From: a gamma proteobacterium symbiont of Stewartia floridana
GTDB lineage: Bacteria; Pseudomonadota; Gammaproteobacteria; Chromatiales; Chromatiaceae
Assembly: GCA_003676145.1 (NCBI GenBank)
Contig: NAUB01000034.1
Location: 1-64,000, forward strand
Length of the DNA stretch: 64,000 nt
Direction of reading: 5' to 3'
Part shown: one piece after another, positions 36,649 through 47,100 of the stretch
Layout of the letters: every line of letters begins with the position of its first letter
Numbering within the stretch: position 1 is the stretch's first letter
Notes under the pieces: model-generated
Database searches by the model: none
What the model was told of the DNA's origin: nothing
Seen by the model: the letters and a program-made list of their open reading frames with translations, nothing else
Translations under genes and position numbers: made by a program

Positions 36649-37704
36649 ATGCGTCTGCCTTCCATCCGGCTCATATCGGTACTCTTCCTGGGGTTACTCC
36701 TGACTGCCTGCAGCCAGCAGAAACCGGCAGCCAAACCGGCCTCCGAGAAAAGCAAAAAAAACCGATCCCACCTGGTCGCCATTGAGCAGATATCCCTTAA
36801 ATCCCTGGGGCTCAGCCATCAGCGCAACGGCACCTTGAAGGCGCGTCAATCTGTGCGCATCTTCAATCAGGAGGAGGGACGTATCACCGGGCTGCCTCAC
36901 TATGAAGGGGACCGGGTTGAACAGGGTGAGACCCTGGTCAGGCTGGAGGACGATCTGCTGAAGGCGGAATTGGCGAAGGCCGTCGCCACCAGCCGGCAGA
37001 TGCAGACCAATCTGCAGCGGCTTGAGAAACTGGCCAAGCGGAATGCGGTCTCAGACGACGAACTGGCCCGCGCCCGCACCGACCTGAATGTGGCTGATGC
37101 GGAACAGAGACTGCTGCAGACCCGCCTGGGATACACCCGCATCACCGCACCCTTCAGCGGCGTGATCAGCCAGCGCCTGGCGGAACCCGGGGATGTGGTA
37201 CCCCGCCATACCCATCTAATGACCCTGATCGATCCGCAGTCGCTGGTAACCCGAATTCTGGTATCAGATCTGCTGTTGCCTCAGTTGCAGCTCAACGATC
37301 AGGTTTCGGTACGCATCGATGGTCTGGGTAGTAAGGCCTATCCCGGCAAGATTGTACGCATTCACCCGGAACTGGATGAGAATACCCGCATGGGTATAGT
37401 CGAAGTGGCGCTGGAACCGGTGCCTCCAGGCGCCCGACCTGGCCAGTTTTGCCGGATCACCATCAACAGTGCCAATCAGCCAAGACTGACCATACCGTTC
37501 AATGCCTTGCAGAGAGACAGCAAAGGCGAGTACGTCTACCTGCTGGAGCAGGATCAGACCACCAGTCGCAGAGCGGTAACCACCGGCTTGAGAATTGCTG
37601 ACCGGCTGGAAATTCTCAGCGGCCTGGAGCCGGGGGAACAGATCGTCACACGGGGTTTTTTAGGCCTCAAAACCGGTATCCCGGTCGATCCTGTCAACAA
37701 TTGA
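36649..37704 (+). CDS. RND efflux periplasmic adaptor (membrane fusion) lipoprotein
   Basis: I chose ATG 36649 (351 residues) since it opens MRLPSIRLIS with a lipobox LLTAC (C21). A frame running from 36532 overlaps the S24 gene in another frame and is less likely. The mature part has the lipoyl-type and hairpin regions: EQISLKSLGLSHQRNGTLKA, QEEGRITGLPHYEGDRVEQGETLV, and YTRITAPFSGVIS. It bridges an inner membrane RND pump to an outer membrane channel. The likely pump gene lies 2 kb away on the other strand (39673-42771), not in this operon. Confidence 0.88.
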   Translation: MRLPSIRLISVLFLGLLLTACSQQKPAAKPASEKSKKNRSHLVAIEQISLKSLGLSHQRNGTLKARQSVRIFNQEEGRITGLPHYEGDRVEQGETLVRLEDDLLKAELAKAVATSRQMQTNLQRLEKLAKRNAVSDDELARARTDLNVADAEQRLLQTRLGYTRITAPFSGVISQRLAEPGDVVPRHTHLMTLIDPQSLVTRILVSDLLLPQLQLNDQVSVRIDGLGSKAYPGKIVRIHPELDENTRMGIVEVALEPVPPGARPGQFCRITINSANQPRLTIPFNALQRDSKGEYVYLLEQDQTTSRRAVTTGLRIADRLEILSGLEPGEQIVTRGFLGLKTGIPVDPVNN

Positions 37705-37796
37705 GCCAATCCACACAGCGACCTGCCGGAAAGAGATCGCTACTGATTTTTTCCCCATTCAGACTATCCTCATAGTGAGGAAAGCTAAAAAGCAAT

Positions 37797-37811
37797 CTAG
37801 GGCCTGTTAAC
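37797..37811 (+). repeat. GGGCCTGTTAAC repeat copy
   Basis: CTAGGGCCTGTTAAC lies between the RND adaptor and the small HMA-like gene. Confidence 0.5.
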
Positions 37812-37927
37812 GCCAAGTCGATTGACACGAACGGGCCACTAGCCCGGCTGATGGCCAGGGAGGCCGGAACAACCCGCAACTTACAATAATCACCAGAGTT
37901 AAATCTGTCGTATCAAGGAGAGAAACC

Positions 37928-38161
37928 ATGAATATCGATCTTGCAGACGTGACACTGCACGTGGATGAGACACTGGACTCCGATGGACTGGCGGATCTGG
38001 AAAACGCCTTTCGCAGTCGGGAAGGCGTGGTCTCTGTGCATGTCGATAAAAAACGTCCCCATCTGTTTGTCCTCGAATACAACCCGGAGATGGTCAACAG
38101 CAAGGACCTGCTCTCCATCACTCAGTATCAAGGACTGCATGCTGAGCTGATCGGCCTTTAA
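37928..38161 (+). CDS. Small HMA-like (ferredoxin-fold) protein without the CxxC motif
   Basis: This 77-residue protein has the beta-alpha-beta pattern and spacing of heavy-metal-associated domains (ADVTLHVDETLDSDGLADLENAF, REGVVSVHVDKKRPHLFVLEYN), but no Cys at all, so it cannot bind metals in the classical way. A good AAGGAGAG ribosome site precedes it. It lies between the RND adaptor and an SQR-like flavoprotein. I judge it a real gene of unknown function. Confidence 0.7.
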   Translation: MNIDLADVTLHVDETLDSDGLADLENAFRSREGVVSVHVDKKRPHLFVLEYNPEMVNSKDLLSITQYQGLHAELIGL

Positions 38162-38183
38162 ACCACCACCAACCGGCAACCAT

Positions 38184-38214
38184 CCACCCCGTACATTCTC
38201 AAAGTCCGGGGTGG
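38184..38214 (+). terminator. Possible terminator hairpin after the HMA-like gene
   Basis: CCACCCCG and CGGGGTGG form an eight-pair stem 20 bp after the stop. No T-run follows, so this may instead be an attenuating or stabilising hairpin. Confidence 0.35.
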
Positions 38215-38248
38215 ACCACAAATCCCGACGCCAATAGATGAACCTGCC

Positions 38249-38268
38249 TTAGAGTCTGTTAACACTTA
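38249..38268 (+). repeat. GGGCCTGTTAAC-family repeat, variant
   Basis: TTAGAGTCTGTTAACACTTA differs in the GGCC half but keeps CTGTTAACACT. The copy at 62628 has the same AGAGTCTGTTAACAC variant, pointing to a sub-family. Confidence 0.45.
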
Positions 38269-38508
38269 TAGAACAGCAAAATCACCATCTATTGACGTAG
38301 CAGGTATGACCCTCTAGTGTACTTTCTCTAAAAACAAGATCCACACCGGTATCCTCAGATACTGGAAGAGAACACAGTTCCATGCGGATTTTCTCTATTC
38401 AAGGGACGGCTGCGGTGAACCGCTCACACTCTGTTTGGGAGTAACTTGGCAACCAGCCACCCAGGTGCGCACAACACCGAATAACGATCATTGACGGGGA
38501 GTATCGAG

Positions 38509-39636
38509 ATGCAGAAAGTGACGATTGTGGGGAGTGGCTTCGCTGCCCTGACTGCGGTCAAAACCATACGCGCCAAGAGCAGCTCTGCAGAAATAACCGT
38601 TGTCAGTCCCAAAGCGGAATTCCACTACCTGCCCGGTTCGATATGGATTCCCTCCAAAATCCGTGAACCCGGGGATCTGATCATCCCACTACAACCCTTT
38701 TTCAAGCGCATGGGGGTCAATCACGTTGCCGCGACAGCAACCGGGCTGAGCGAAGATGGCCGTCAACTGGAGACCAGCGCCGGTCCGATTGAGAATGACG
38801 GCCTGATCATCGCGTCGGGCGGCCGCTTTATCAAAAAACTCCCCGGCATCGAAAATGCCATCACCCCATGCGAGGGTATCGATGAGACATTGAAGATCAG
38901 ACAGCGACTGAGCGAGATGGATGGTGGCACCATTGCCTTCGGCTTCGCCGGCAACCCCAAGGAGCCGAGTGCGATGCGGGGTGGCCCGATGTTCGAATTC
39001 CTGTTTGGCATCGACCGGCAGCTGCGCCAGGAAAAACGTCGTGACCGATTCAAACTGGTGTTTTTCACCCCGGCGGAGAATCCCGGTCAGAGACTCGGTC
39101 CAAAAGCGGTCACCGGACTGGTCAGCGAGATGAAAAAACGCGACATCGAGACCCATCTGGGAAACAAGATGGTCAAGTTCACCTCCACCGGTGTAGAGAC
39201 TGAAGGGGGGCAGTTCGATGCGGATCTGATTCTTTTCATGCCGGGCATGACCGGAAACCAGTGGTTCGACAACACCAGTCTTCCCCGCTCACCCGGCGGT
39301 CTGGTCAAAGCGGATGCCCAATGCCGGGTTGAGGGCATGGAGCGGGTCTATGTAGCGGGTGATTCGGGCAGTTTCCCCGGCCCTGACTGGATGCCGAAGC
39401 AGGCTCATATGGCTGACCTGCAAGCCGAGGCTGCGGCGAAAAACCTCTACGCCGACTGGCAGGGTATGCCCGCAGAAGAGACCTTTAAAGTGGAACTGGT
39501 CTGCATCGTCGACAGCCAGAACAGCGGCATGCTGGTCGCCCGGACCATGAAAAGAAATATTGTGATGCCGAACATGCGTCTGTTCCATTGGATGAAAAGA
39601 CTTTTTGAGTGGTGGTACCTGCGGCAATACCGCTGA
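38509..39636 (+). CDS. SQR-like FAD disulfide-oxidoreductase family protein
   Basis: I chose ATG 38509 (MQKVTIVGSGFAALTAV, 375 residues) behind a GGGGAG ribosome site. It has the FAD motif and the layout of sulfide:quinone reductases, including VYVAGDSGSFPG and the C-terminal amphipathic end FHWMKRLFEWWYLRQY. Of the three SQR cysteines it keeps C121 (ITPCEG) and C332 (ELVCIVDSQ); the position of C160 falls in a segment with no cysteine (FAGNPKEPSAMRGGPMFEF). It may be an SQR of a different type or a related quinone oxidoreductase. It is the second such gene in the window. Confidence 0.75.
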   Translation: MQKVTIVGSGFAALTAVKTIRAKSSSAEITVVSPKAEFHYLPGSIWIPSKIREPGDLIIPLQPFFKRMGVNHVAATATGLSEDGRQLETSAGPIENDGLIIASGGRFIKKLPGIENAITPCEGIDETLKIRQRLSEMDGGTIAFGFAGNPKEPSAMRGGPMFEFLFGIDRQLRQEKRRDRFKLVFFTPAENPGQRLGPKAVTGLVSEMKKRDIETHLGNKMVKFTSTGVETEGGQFDADLILFMPGMTGNQWFDNTSLPRSPGGLVKADAQCRVEGMERVYVAGDSGSFPGPDWMPKQAHMADLQAEAAAKNLYADWQGMPAEETFKVELVCIVDSQNSGMLVARTMKRNIVMPNMRLFHWMKRLFEWWYLRQYR

Positions 39637-39672
39637 TTGAAATCCAGGGCCTGCCACTGCCGGCGCATACGC

Positions 39673-42600
39673 CTAACGGCCGATCAGCCGGTAGACCATC
39701 GGTATCAGCAACAGAGTGACCAGGGTTGAGAAGATCAACCCGGAAACCAGGGTCACCGCAAGCGGCTGTAACATCTCGGAGCCTTCACCCAACGCCAAGG
39801 CCAGTGGCATCATACCGGCAACCGTGGTTAAGGTGGTCATCAGGATAGGACGCAACCTCAACCTGGAGGCTTCGATGATGGCTTCATTCTTGGCCAGTCC
39901 CGCATCCCGTCTCAGACCGATATACTCCACCAGTACGATTGCATTGTTGACCACGATGCCGGAGAGCATGATCAGCCCAAGCCAGACCGGCATGGAGAGC
40001 GGCAGGTCGACCAGATTCAAACCGAACGCCACACCAATCAAAGCGAATGGCACACTCAGCATGATCACCAGCGGGTTACGGATCGACTCGTACTGCACCG
40101 CCATCACAACCAGTACCAGAAACAGCGCCAACGACAGTAGAATCAATCCCATCTCCCGGCCCTTCTGCACAGCCTGAAAGCCACCGGCTTCGTAGAGGGT
40201 ATAACCGGCCGGGAGCGATACCTGATCAATCACCCGGTTAACCTGCTGGATGGCGAGCCCAAGGCTCAATTCACCGTCCAGCGAGGCGCTGATTTCAATC
40301 ATTCGCTGCTGCTGGTCCCGTTGGATGGTGACCGGCGTGGCAGCCAGTTCCACATCCGCCACCTCACCGAGACGCAAAGGTACCGGCGGCTCGGTACGAC
40401 TGAATATAATAATCGACTCCACATCCGCGGGAGTGGCCAGATCCTGTCGTTGCAAGCGCAACCGGACATCGATACTTCGGTCCCCCTCAAGGTAGTCGGT
40501 CACCACCTCACCACCCAGGGCCAGCTTCAGCATCTCTCCCACATCCTCCACGCTGAGGCCAAAACTCGATGCCCGCTGCCGGTCAACCTGGAGTGAAATC
40601 TCCTGGGTCAGCTCCTCACCGGTGTATTCGATGTTGCTCAATCCGGAGACCTCGCCCAAGCGCTGCTTAACCTGTTGAGCAATTTCATTCAGCACCTTCA
40701 GGTCGGGTCCTTTCACCCGAATACTCAGGTCATCATCCCCCCGATTCAGTCTGATACCGCGTATCCCCTGTACCCGAAGATAGACACGCACCCCGGGCAG
40801 TCGCGCCTGTTTAATCTGTTTGTTGACCCGCTTGACCCAGGCACGGCTGCTGATCCCCCGTTCCTCAAAGGGCTTCAATGTCACTTTGATGCTGGCCCGG
40901 TTGACCGCTTCATATTGGGTTCTGCCGAAAACGAAGCCGCCAACCTGGGTAAACAGACTGGCTGTTTCGGGTTGGCTGTTGATGATCCCCTCGATCCGGC
41001 TGACCAGCTCATCCATACCTTGCAGATTGATACCCCGGTCTGCCGTGATACTGACACTGATACGCCCTTCATCGATCTGTGGAAGGAAGAGCTGCTTCTG
41101 CGGAATCATGGTGAAAAGCACCATCAGCAGCGCCAGGATAAACAACAGCGGCATCAACCAGGGGACACGCAACAGTTGAGTGACCAGTCTGCTATAGAGA
41201 GACTGCAGCCCGCTGATCAGCCGGTCTACCTGTTGACGAAAAATACCATCACCATTGACGCTGAGTTTACCGGCCAGGGCAGGCACCAGGGTCAGCGCGA
41301 CCACCATGGAGGCGAGAATAGCTGCTGAAATGGTGTAGATCAGCTCTCGAAACAGCAGGCCTACCAGCCCTCCGATGAAGAGAAACGGCAGTACGGCTGC
41401 CAGATTGGTTGAGGTTGAGGCTACGATCGCACTGTTGACTTCAGCGGCGGCCTGTTGTGATACCAGGGCTGTGGGCGTGTCATCCTTAACCTTATGCTGA
41501 TGCCGATAGATGTTCTCAAGCATCACGATGGTACTGTCGACCAGCATTCCGATACCCAGCGCCAAGCCTCCCAGAGTCATGATATTCAGGGTAAGATCAA
41601 GACTGGTCATAAGGATGAAAGTTACCAGAATCGAAATCGGTATGGCGCTGCCGATAATCAATGTGCGACGTAGACTGCCAAGAAAGAGGTAGACCACCAG
41701 CATCGCCAGCAGCGCACCGGTCAATGCGGAATTGATTGCGTTGTCCAAAGCTTTGCGTACAAAACGGGCCTGATCATCAACCGCATGAACTTCGATATCC
41801 TTGGGTAGTAAACCTTTTGCTCTCAACTCGTCCAGCCTGTTGAGCACATGGTCAACTACCTCTACCGTGTTGGCGGTAGGCTGTTTCTGAATCGAGAGCT
41901 TGATTCCCGGCAGATCGTTCAAACGAATGCGCAGACGCTCATCCTCTGCGCTATCCGCCACATCGGCAACTTCATAGAGTCGGATCAAAGCGGTTGTCTC
42001 ATCCTTACCAACCTGGCGTATTGGCAGCTGCAGAATCTCTTCCACAGAATTGAATCGACCCGCGGTACGCCCACTGAGCTCACCCTGCTGCATCACCAGG
42101 CGACCACTGGCCGTCTCCACATTGGCGGCTTTCAGGGCATCGCGCAGGTCGAGAAGATGCATACCCAGTCCTGCCAGTCTCAACTGATCGGCTTGTACTG
42201 TGATCTCTCGCTCAAGACCACCACCGACCTCTGCTGAGGCAACACCAGGCAGGTTGACGAACCATTTGCTGAGCTCGAAATCGACCCAGCTCCTGAGAGC
42301 GACAGAATCGCGAAGGGAAGAACTGACCACGAACTCCGCTACCGGTAGCTGAGAAGGATCTCTTTTGAAGATGATCGGTGGATCGATACCCTCTGGAAGA
42401 AAGCGTTTGGCTCTATCCAAGCGTGTACTGGCATCCTGCAGCGCCTGATCGATGTCGGTGCCATAACGGAAGGAGAGATCGACCGCACTTCGCCCCTCGG
42501 TGGTTCTCGACTGAATGAATACAGCCTCTTCGGTGATCGCAAGCTGCTCTTCCAGCTGGCGGGTAACCTGATCCTCCATGATATTGGCAGGAACACCGGA

Positions 42601-42771
42601 ATCTACCACTCTGACGTTGATCTCCGGATAGATAACTTTGGGCAGCAGATCGACGCCAAGTCCGCCCAACGCGAGCAGACCCAGTACCATAACGGCAAGG
42701 GTCATCATTACCACACCGATTGGGTGGTGAATCGACCATGCCGCCAGTCCGCCGCCTATTGCCTTTCTCAT
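39673..42771 (-). CDS. RND-family efflux pump inner membrane permease (HAE1/AcrB-like)
   Basis: The 1,032-residue protein has 12 membrane segments in the RND pattern: the first helix near residue 15 (HPIGVVMMTLAVMVLGLLALGGLG), a large porter domain, the TM2-6 set beginning about 330, then a second large loop and TM8-12. The TM4 region ALGIGMLVDSTIVMLENI retains the acidic residue used in proton relay. It exports substrates by proton antiport. No adaptor gene lies upstream, so the adaptor gene 2 kb away on the opposite strand is the likely partner, by inference. Confidence 0.9.
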   Translation of the reverse strand: MRKAIGGGLAAWSIHHPIGVVMMTLAVMVLGLLALGGLGVDLLPKVIYPEINVRVVDSGVPANIMEDQVTRQLEEQLAITEEAVFIQSRTTEGRSAVDLSFRYGTDIDQALQDASTRLDRAKRFLPEGIDPPIIFKRDPSQLPVAEFVVSSSLRDSVALRSWVDFELSKWFVNLPGVASAEVGGGLEREITVQADQLRLAGLGMHLLDLRDALKAANVETASGRLVMQQGELSGRTAGRFNSVEEILQLPIRQVGKDETTALIRLYEVADVADSAEDERLRIRLNDLPGIKLSIQKQPTANTVEVVDHVLNRLDELRAKGLLPKDIEVHAVDDQARFVRKALDNAINSALTGALLAMLVVYLFLGSLRRTLIIGSAIPISILVTFILMTSLDLTLNIMTLGGLALGIGMLVDSTIVMLENIYRHQHKVKDDTPTALVSQQAAAEVNSAIVASTSTNLAAVLPFLFIGGLVGLLFRELIYTISAAILASMVVALTLVPALAGKLSVNGDGIFRQQVDRLISGLQSLYSRLVTQLLRVPWLMPLLFILALLMVLFTMIPQKQLFLPQIDEGRISVSITADRGINLQGMDELVSRIEGIINSQPETASLFTQVGGFVFGRTQYEAVNRASIKVTLKPFEERGISSRAWVKRVNKQIKQARLPGVRVYLRVQGIRGIRLNRGDDDLSIRVKGPDLKVLNEIAQQVKQRLGEVSGLSNIEYTGEELTQEISLQVDRQRASSFGLSVEDVGEMLKLALGGEVVTDYLEGDRSIDVRLRLQRQDLATPADVESIIIFSRTEPPVPLRLGEVADVELAATPVTIQRDQQQRMIEISASLDGELSLGLAIQQVNRVIDQVSLPAGYTLYEAGGFQAVQKGREMGLILLSLALFLVLVVMAVQYESIRNPLVIMLSVPFALIGVAFGLNLVDLPLSMPVWLGLIMLSGIVVNNAIVLVEYIGLRRDAGLAKNEAIIEASRLRLRPILMTTLTTVAGMMPLALALGEGSEMLQPLAVTLVSGLIFSTLVTLLLIPMVYRLIGR

Positions 42772-42864
42772 TTCAACACACTCTTTTCAAGAGGGTCTAT
42801 GATATGACAAATATAAGACCGGGGTACACTTTGATGGGACGGGTAGTGAGTAGCGGATTCCAGC

Positions 42865-43311
42865 TCAAAGCTGATATATCAGTTCAAGACGATCCGCAAT
42901 CAGGTCATAGCCCCTGAATCTCAACTCTGCTATTTCGTGCGACTGTTCATAGATCCTGTTCAGGGTTTCCAGGGTCCGATTGCGTTTATCTGTCAGCAGA
43001 TCATGACTTGAAAACGCCTCGATCATGGCAATGTGTATACGATAGGATTCGATATAGCTGTCATCGTCTTTTTCACCATACTGCAACAGGCCACGCTCGA
43101 ATGCCTGGAATTTCTTGAGTAACCTAATATGCTGCGCTCGGTGAAAATAGAGGTCTGCAACCTGTGGAGATTTACAACTGTTGGCGATCGTGAGCAGTTC
43201 ACCGGTTGAGTAACCAGGTTCTGACAGAGGGAGATCCAGACAGGCAGGATGCTCTTCAGATACCGAGTATCCTGCATAGAAGAAAAACATACCTAAAACC
43301 CAGCGCAACAT
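42865..43311 (-). CDS. Small exported protein of unknown function
   Basis: I do not recognise this 148-residue protein. It starts with a short hydrophobic stretch (MLRWVLGMFFFYAGYS), probably a Sec signal, followed by a mostly helical, charged body (LYFHRAQHIRLLKKFQAFERGLL, LNRIYEQSHEIAELRFRGYD). It has two Cys in the mature part (ACLDLP and NSCKSP), which might form a disulfide in the periplasm. It lies 93 bp upstream of the RND pump on the same strand. Confidence 0.55.
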   Translation of the reverse strand: MLRWVLGMFFFYAGYSVSEEHPACLDLPLSEPGYSTGELLTIANSCKSPQVADLYFHRAQHIRLLKKFQAFERGLLQYGEKDDDSYIESYRIHIAMIEAFSSHDLLTDKRNRTLETLNRIYEQSHEIAELRFRGYDLIADRLELIYQL

Positions 43312-43710
43312 TGTCCAACTCCGTTTTCCGACGTATTTGTTACAGAGACATTACAAACCTATAGCCAAAATCTGCAAACCTGCAAGTGGTTAAATTCCCA
43401 CTTGACTCTTCTTGGGTATTGGACAGATGGCTATAAAACTGAAAAAAAGAATGGAGGAAAAGCTGCTGGGGTTTCAATCAGCGGAATAACACAAACATTT
43501 ATCTATTGAGTTTGGCTAACACGTTTCAATTACGCACAAGTGTATGTGGCGGTCAGGATACTACCTAATCAGGGTATATCGATTTATCCACTCTGATATA
43601 TTTATAGCTTAAATGCCACTCTGCAGTGTCAATAAGCTTGATACTGACCCGACCGGAAGATTACCAGAATCAAGACCACTCAATTCTGCTACTGGATTCT
43701 TTTGTTACGC
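43312..43710. other. 399-bp AT-rich gap
   Basis: No gene, RNA or clear terminator is seen. It opens the AT-richer block that runs to about 49.8 kb. Confidence 0.4.
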
Positions 43711-44163
43711 TTAACCATTCGCTTCAGTACCGCGTTGTTTTTCTTTCAAGCTTATGAAACCTCCCAATTTTAAATCCACATTTTGTGTATGGTTCAATAT
43801 CCAATTGTTTAAAAATTCCAATATCTGTTCCATCTCCTCTTTGACTTCACTGTTTACACTGTCTCTTGCTGCTACCACTTTTGCAGAGAAACTTCTGTGC
43901 TCATCAACATGCAGGGCCGCCTCTTCGGGGCATTCCTCAAAATAGCCATACTCTTTCATCAGATGCTCTTCTGTCTGAAAGTGATAGATCGCATAACTCA
44001 GCAGCTCTTTGGTTACTCGTTGAAACACAATCTCACTGACCTCCTTATCAAGCTCCTGGTAGGCACCATTTACCATTTGCAGCAGATTCTGGTGCTGGGA
44101 ATCGATTACATCCACACCAGTAGCCATCTCTTGAGACCATCTGATTGAGCTTTTTTCAGTCAT
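43711..44163 (-). CDS. Bacteriohemerythrin
   Basis: This 150-residue four-helix protein binds a non-heme di-iron site and oxygen. All seven ligands can be located: H24 (DSQHQNLL), H61 and E65 (YHFQTEEHLM), H85 and H89 (HVDEHRSF), H125 and D130 (WILNHTQNVD). It lies 15 bp past the giant GGDEF gene stop and is probably co-transcribed, an arrangement suggesting oxygen or redox input to that signalling system. Functional coupling is inferred from position. Confidence 0.93.
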   Translation of the reverse strand: MTEKSSIRWSQEMATGVDVIDSQHQNLLQMVNGAYQELDKEVSEIVFQRVTKELLSYAIYHFQTEEHLMKEYGYFEECPEEAALHVDEHRSFSAKVVAARDSVNSEVKEEMEQILEFLNNWILNHTQNVDLKLGGFISLKEKQRGTEANG

Positions 44164-44178
44164 GCAGTAATTTCCTGT

Positions 44179-47100
44179 CTACGCCTTCAAACCTGGAGTC
44201 TTGCATATCACGCCGGCAGTTGTCTTTGATTTCGCGATCCACTCTGTGAATATCGCTTCAGGGAGCGGTTGTGATATCAGATACCCCTGTATATTCGTAC
44301 AGCCCAGTTTACTCATATCCGATAATTGGCGAGAGTCCTCAATACCCTGTAATATTACGGCTTTACCAGACGACTCTGCTAATGCGAGTATGCTTTTAAC
44401 CAGCACAATCTGACCATCTTTCTGGGTTATAGTTTTCAGTTGGTTGATATTTATCTTTATCTGTTCGACTGACAATTGTGCCAGTTGAATTACCGATAAC
44501 TCACCAGCCCCGATACCACCCAAAATACAGTCAATTTCCAGCTTATTGCATGCTTTGATAAATTGATTTGCCTTGGTATATGAAGTAACAACGTCAGACT
44601 CCTGAATCTCAATATTGATACGATGCCGAATCGCCGGGTCCAAGCTTTCTGTATTTCGTTTTAAGAGCTCAAGAATCCCCGCATCAAAACACTGCTCTGG
44701 AAAAAGATTGAATGAGACCGGAAAAGCGGATCCGTTTGACTTTTGCTTTGACACATAACTGACAACCTGCTTCAAAACCCAATCCGTGATGGAAAGTTTG
44801 ATTTCGTAACGATTCAGCAAGGGAAGAAACTCAGCAGGTTTCAGCAACCCCAGAATTGGATTGTTCCATCTCAACAGAACCTCGCAACTGGTCACGCAAC
44901 CATTTACGCAATCCACCACAGGTTGATAGTAGACCTCCAGCTGGTCCTCACTAAGCGCTCTCACCACATCCCCAAGCACTTCCTGCTGTGCAAAAATTCG
45001 GCGCTCCAACTCCTTGCTATAGAATTGATATCGATTCTTTCCCAAACGTTTGGCTAGATACATAGCCTGATCTGCATGACGTATCAGGCCATCTGCATCC
45101 GTATTATCAACCGGATAGAGTGTCACACCAATACTTGCGCTAACATTGCTGACATTGATATCACCGATAGAGTAAGCTTTTGACACCTGTTCAAGAATAC
45201 GCCCCAGAATATTCTGGGTTTCATGTTGATCATTCAATCCTGCCAGTAGAATAAGGAACTCATCTCCTCCCAGGCGTGAAACGGTATCACCATATCGGAC
45301 ACAAAGACCCAGTCGACTTGCCGTTTGCCTGAGCAGTTTATCACCAGCCTCATGACCGTAAGAGTCATTCACCTGCTTGAAACCATCGAGATCAAGATAG
45401 CAGACCGCCATCAACTCGCTGGTTCGATCAGCCCTGGCTGTCATCTGCTGCAGACGGTCGATTGCGAGCATTCTATTTGGTAGTTTTGTCAAGTTATCAT
45501 AATGTGCAAGCTGCTCCAGCTTAGCTTCACTGTTCTTTTCGTCTGTTATATCTGTGATTACTGAAACTGCGCCGGTAATGGATGATATTTTGCTATCATA
45601 GAGGGCATGTACAGAGAGACTGATCCATGCAGACTCCTGATCTCCTGACTCATGTTCTATTTGACATTTATCGACCGACTCTCCATCCACCAACAAACCT
45701 TGCAGATGTTCATCAATATAGGAAGCAAATGGGTAAGCGCTATCTAATTCTTTCAGTGTCTTTCCGATACACTCGGTAATCGCTGTCTGCTCTTTTTGAC
45801 TGACTATCAAATTGAGAAATTCAGGATTTGCATAGCGCAATCGACCCTGATTATCCCAAAGAGCCACGGCCTCAGAAACGGTATCCAGAATCGTATTGAG
45901 TTGAATTTTGCTCTCTTCGATCTTTTCCTTGATAATTTTACTTTCAGCCAACTCCCAGGTCAGCTCGGCGATCTGCTCGACTTTTTGCAGTTCAGTCTCA
46001 CCATACTGGCCATGATTTCGATTACCAACACCCATCACCGCCACTACGCGATCATTACTCAAAACCGGAACACACAACTCCGATTTCATTTCAATAGTGC
46101 CATAGGTTGTTCTTTTTAATCTATCAATGGAGGCATTTTCATTTTGAATTATTGGCTTCTTTAGCCTACAGACCACTGACCAAGTCTCACCATCTTTCCT
46201 GTCAACCGCTGGTTCATTGGCAATTACACTGACCACGTTATCCTGATCTGACGCCAATACCTGCATAGTCACCGATTTCCGGTCTGGATCAATGAAGTAG
46301 TAAAAGCCCAACTCGCTATCTGTTGTTGCACAAGCCTCTCCAATTGCAAATTTGAGAAGCTCCTTTGTCGTATGGTTTTGAGCAAAATCGTGCAAGTTCA
46401 CTCTAGCGCTCATCAATTCCTCATTGAACTTCCTCTCTGTAATGTCAATAAAGGAGACCACCACCCCTTTTCTATCGGAATTCTCGATGAGTGGATATGA
46501 CCAATACTCTACAGGAAAACTGCTGCCGTCCTTTCTCCAGAACACTTCATCTTCCACATGCACCTGCTGTCCGGATGTTGTGGATTGATACATTGGACAG
46601 GCTTCTCTTTCATACACATTTCCATTATGACGCGTGTGATGCATGACATCATGCATCACCCTACCCTTCAACTCCTCTTCATTCGCATAACCCAGCTGTT
46701 CGAGACATGCCTTATTGACACTGATACAGATACCATTTTCATCCAGCACGTAAATAGACTCTGCTGTTGAGTTCATGATCAGCTTCAAATACTCTTCGCT
46801 TGCTTTTAAAGCGCTCTCTATCTGTTTTTTATCACTCACTTCGGTAATAAAACCTTCGATCAAGCCACGCCCCTCTTCATCCTCAATCAGAGAACCTCTC
46901 TCCCAAACCCAATGAACCCCATTGTTTCTATCCAATATTCTGTACTCAATCTCAAATCGGTCATGCTCACTGATTGCATTAAACACATGACTTTTGACAA
47001 ACTCTTTGTCATCCTGATGTATCAAGTCAGAGTACTTCACCAGATTGTTATTCTTGATATCATTCGCCTCATAACCCGTGATATCCTCAATTCCTTCACT

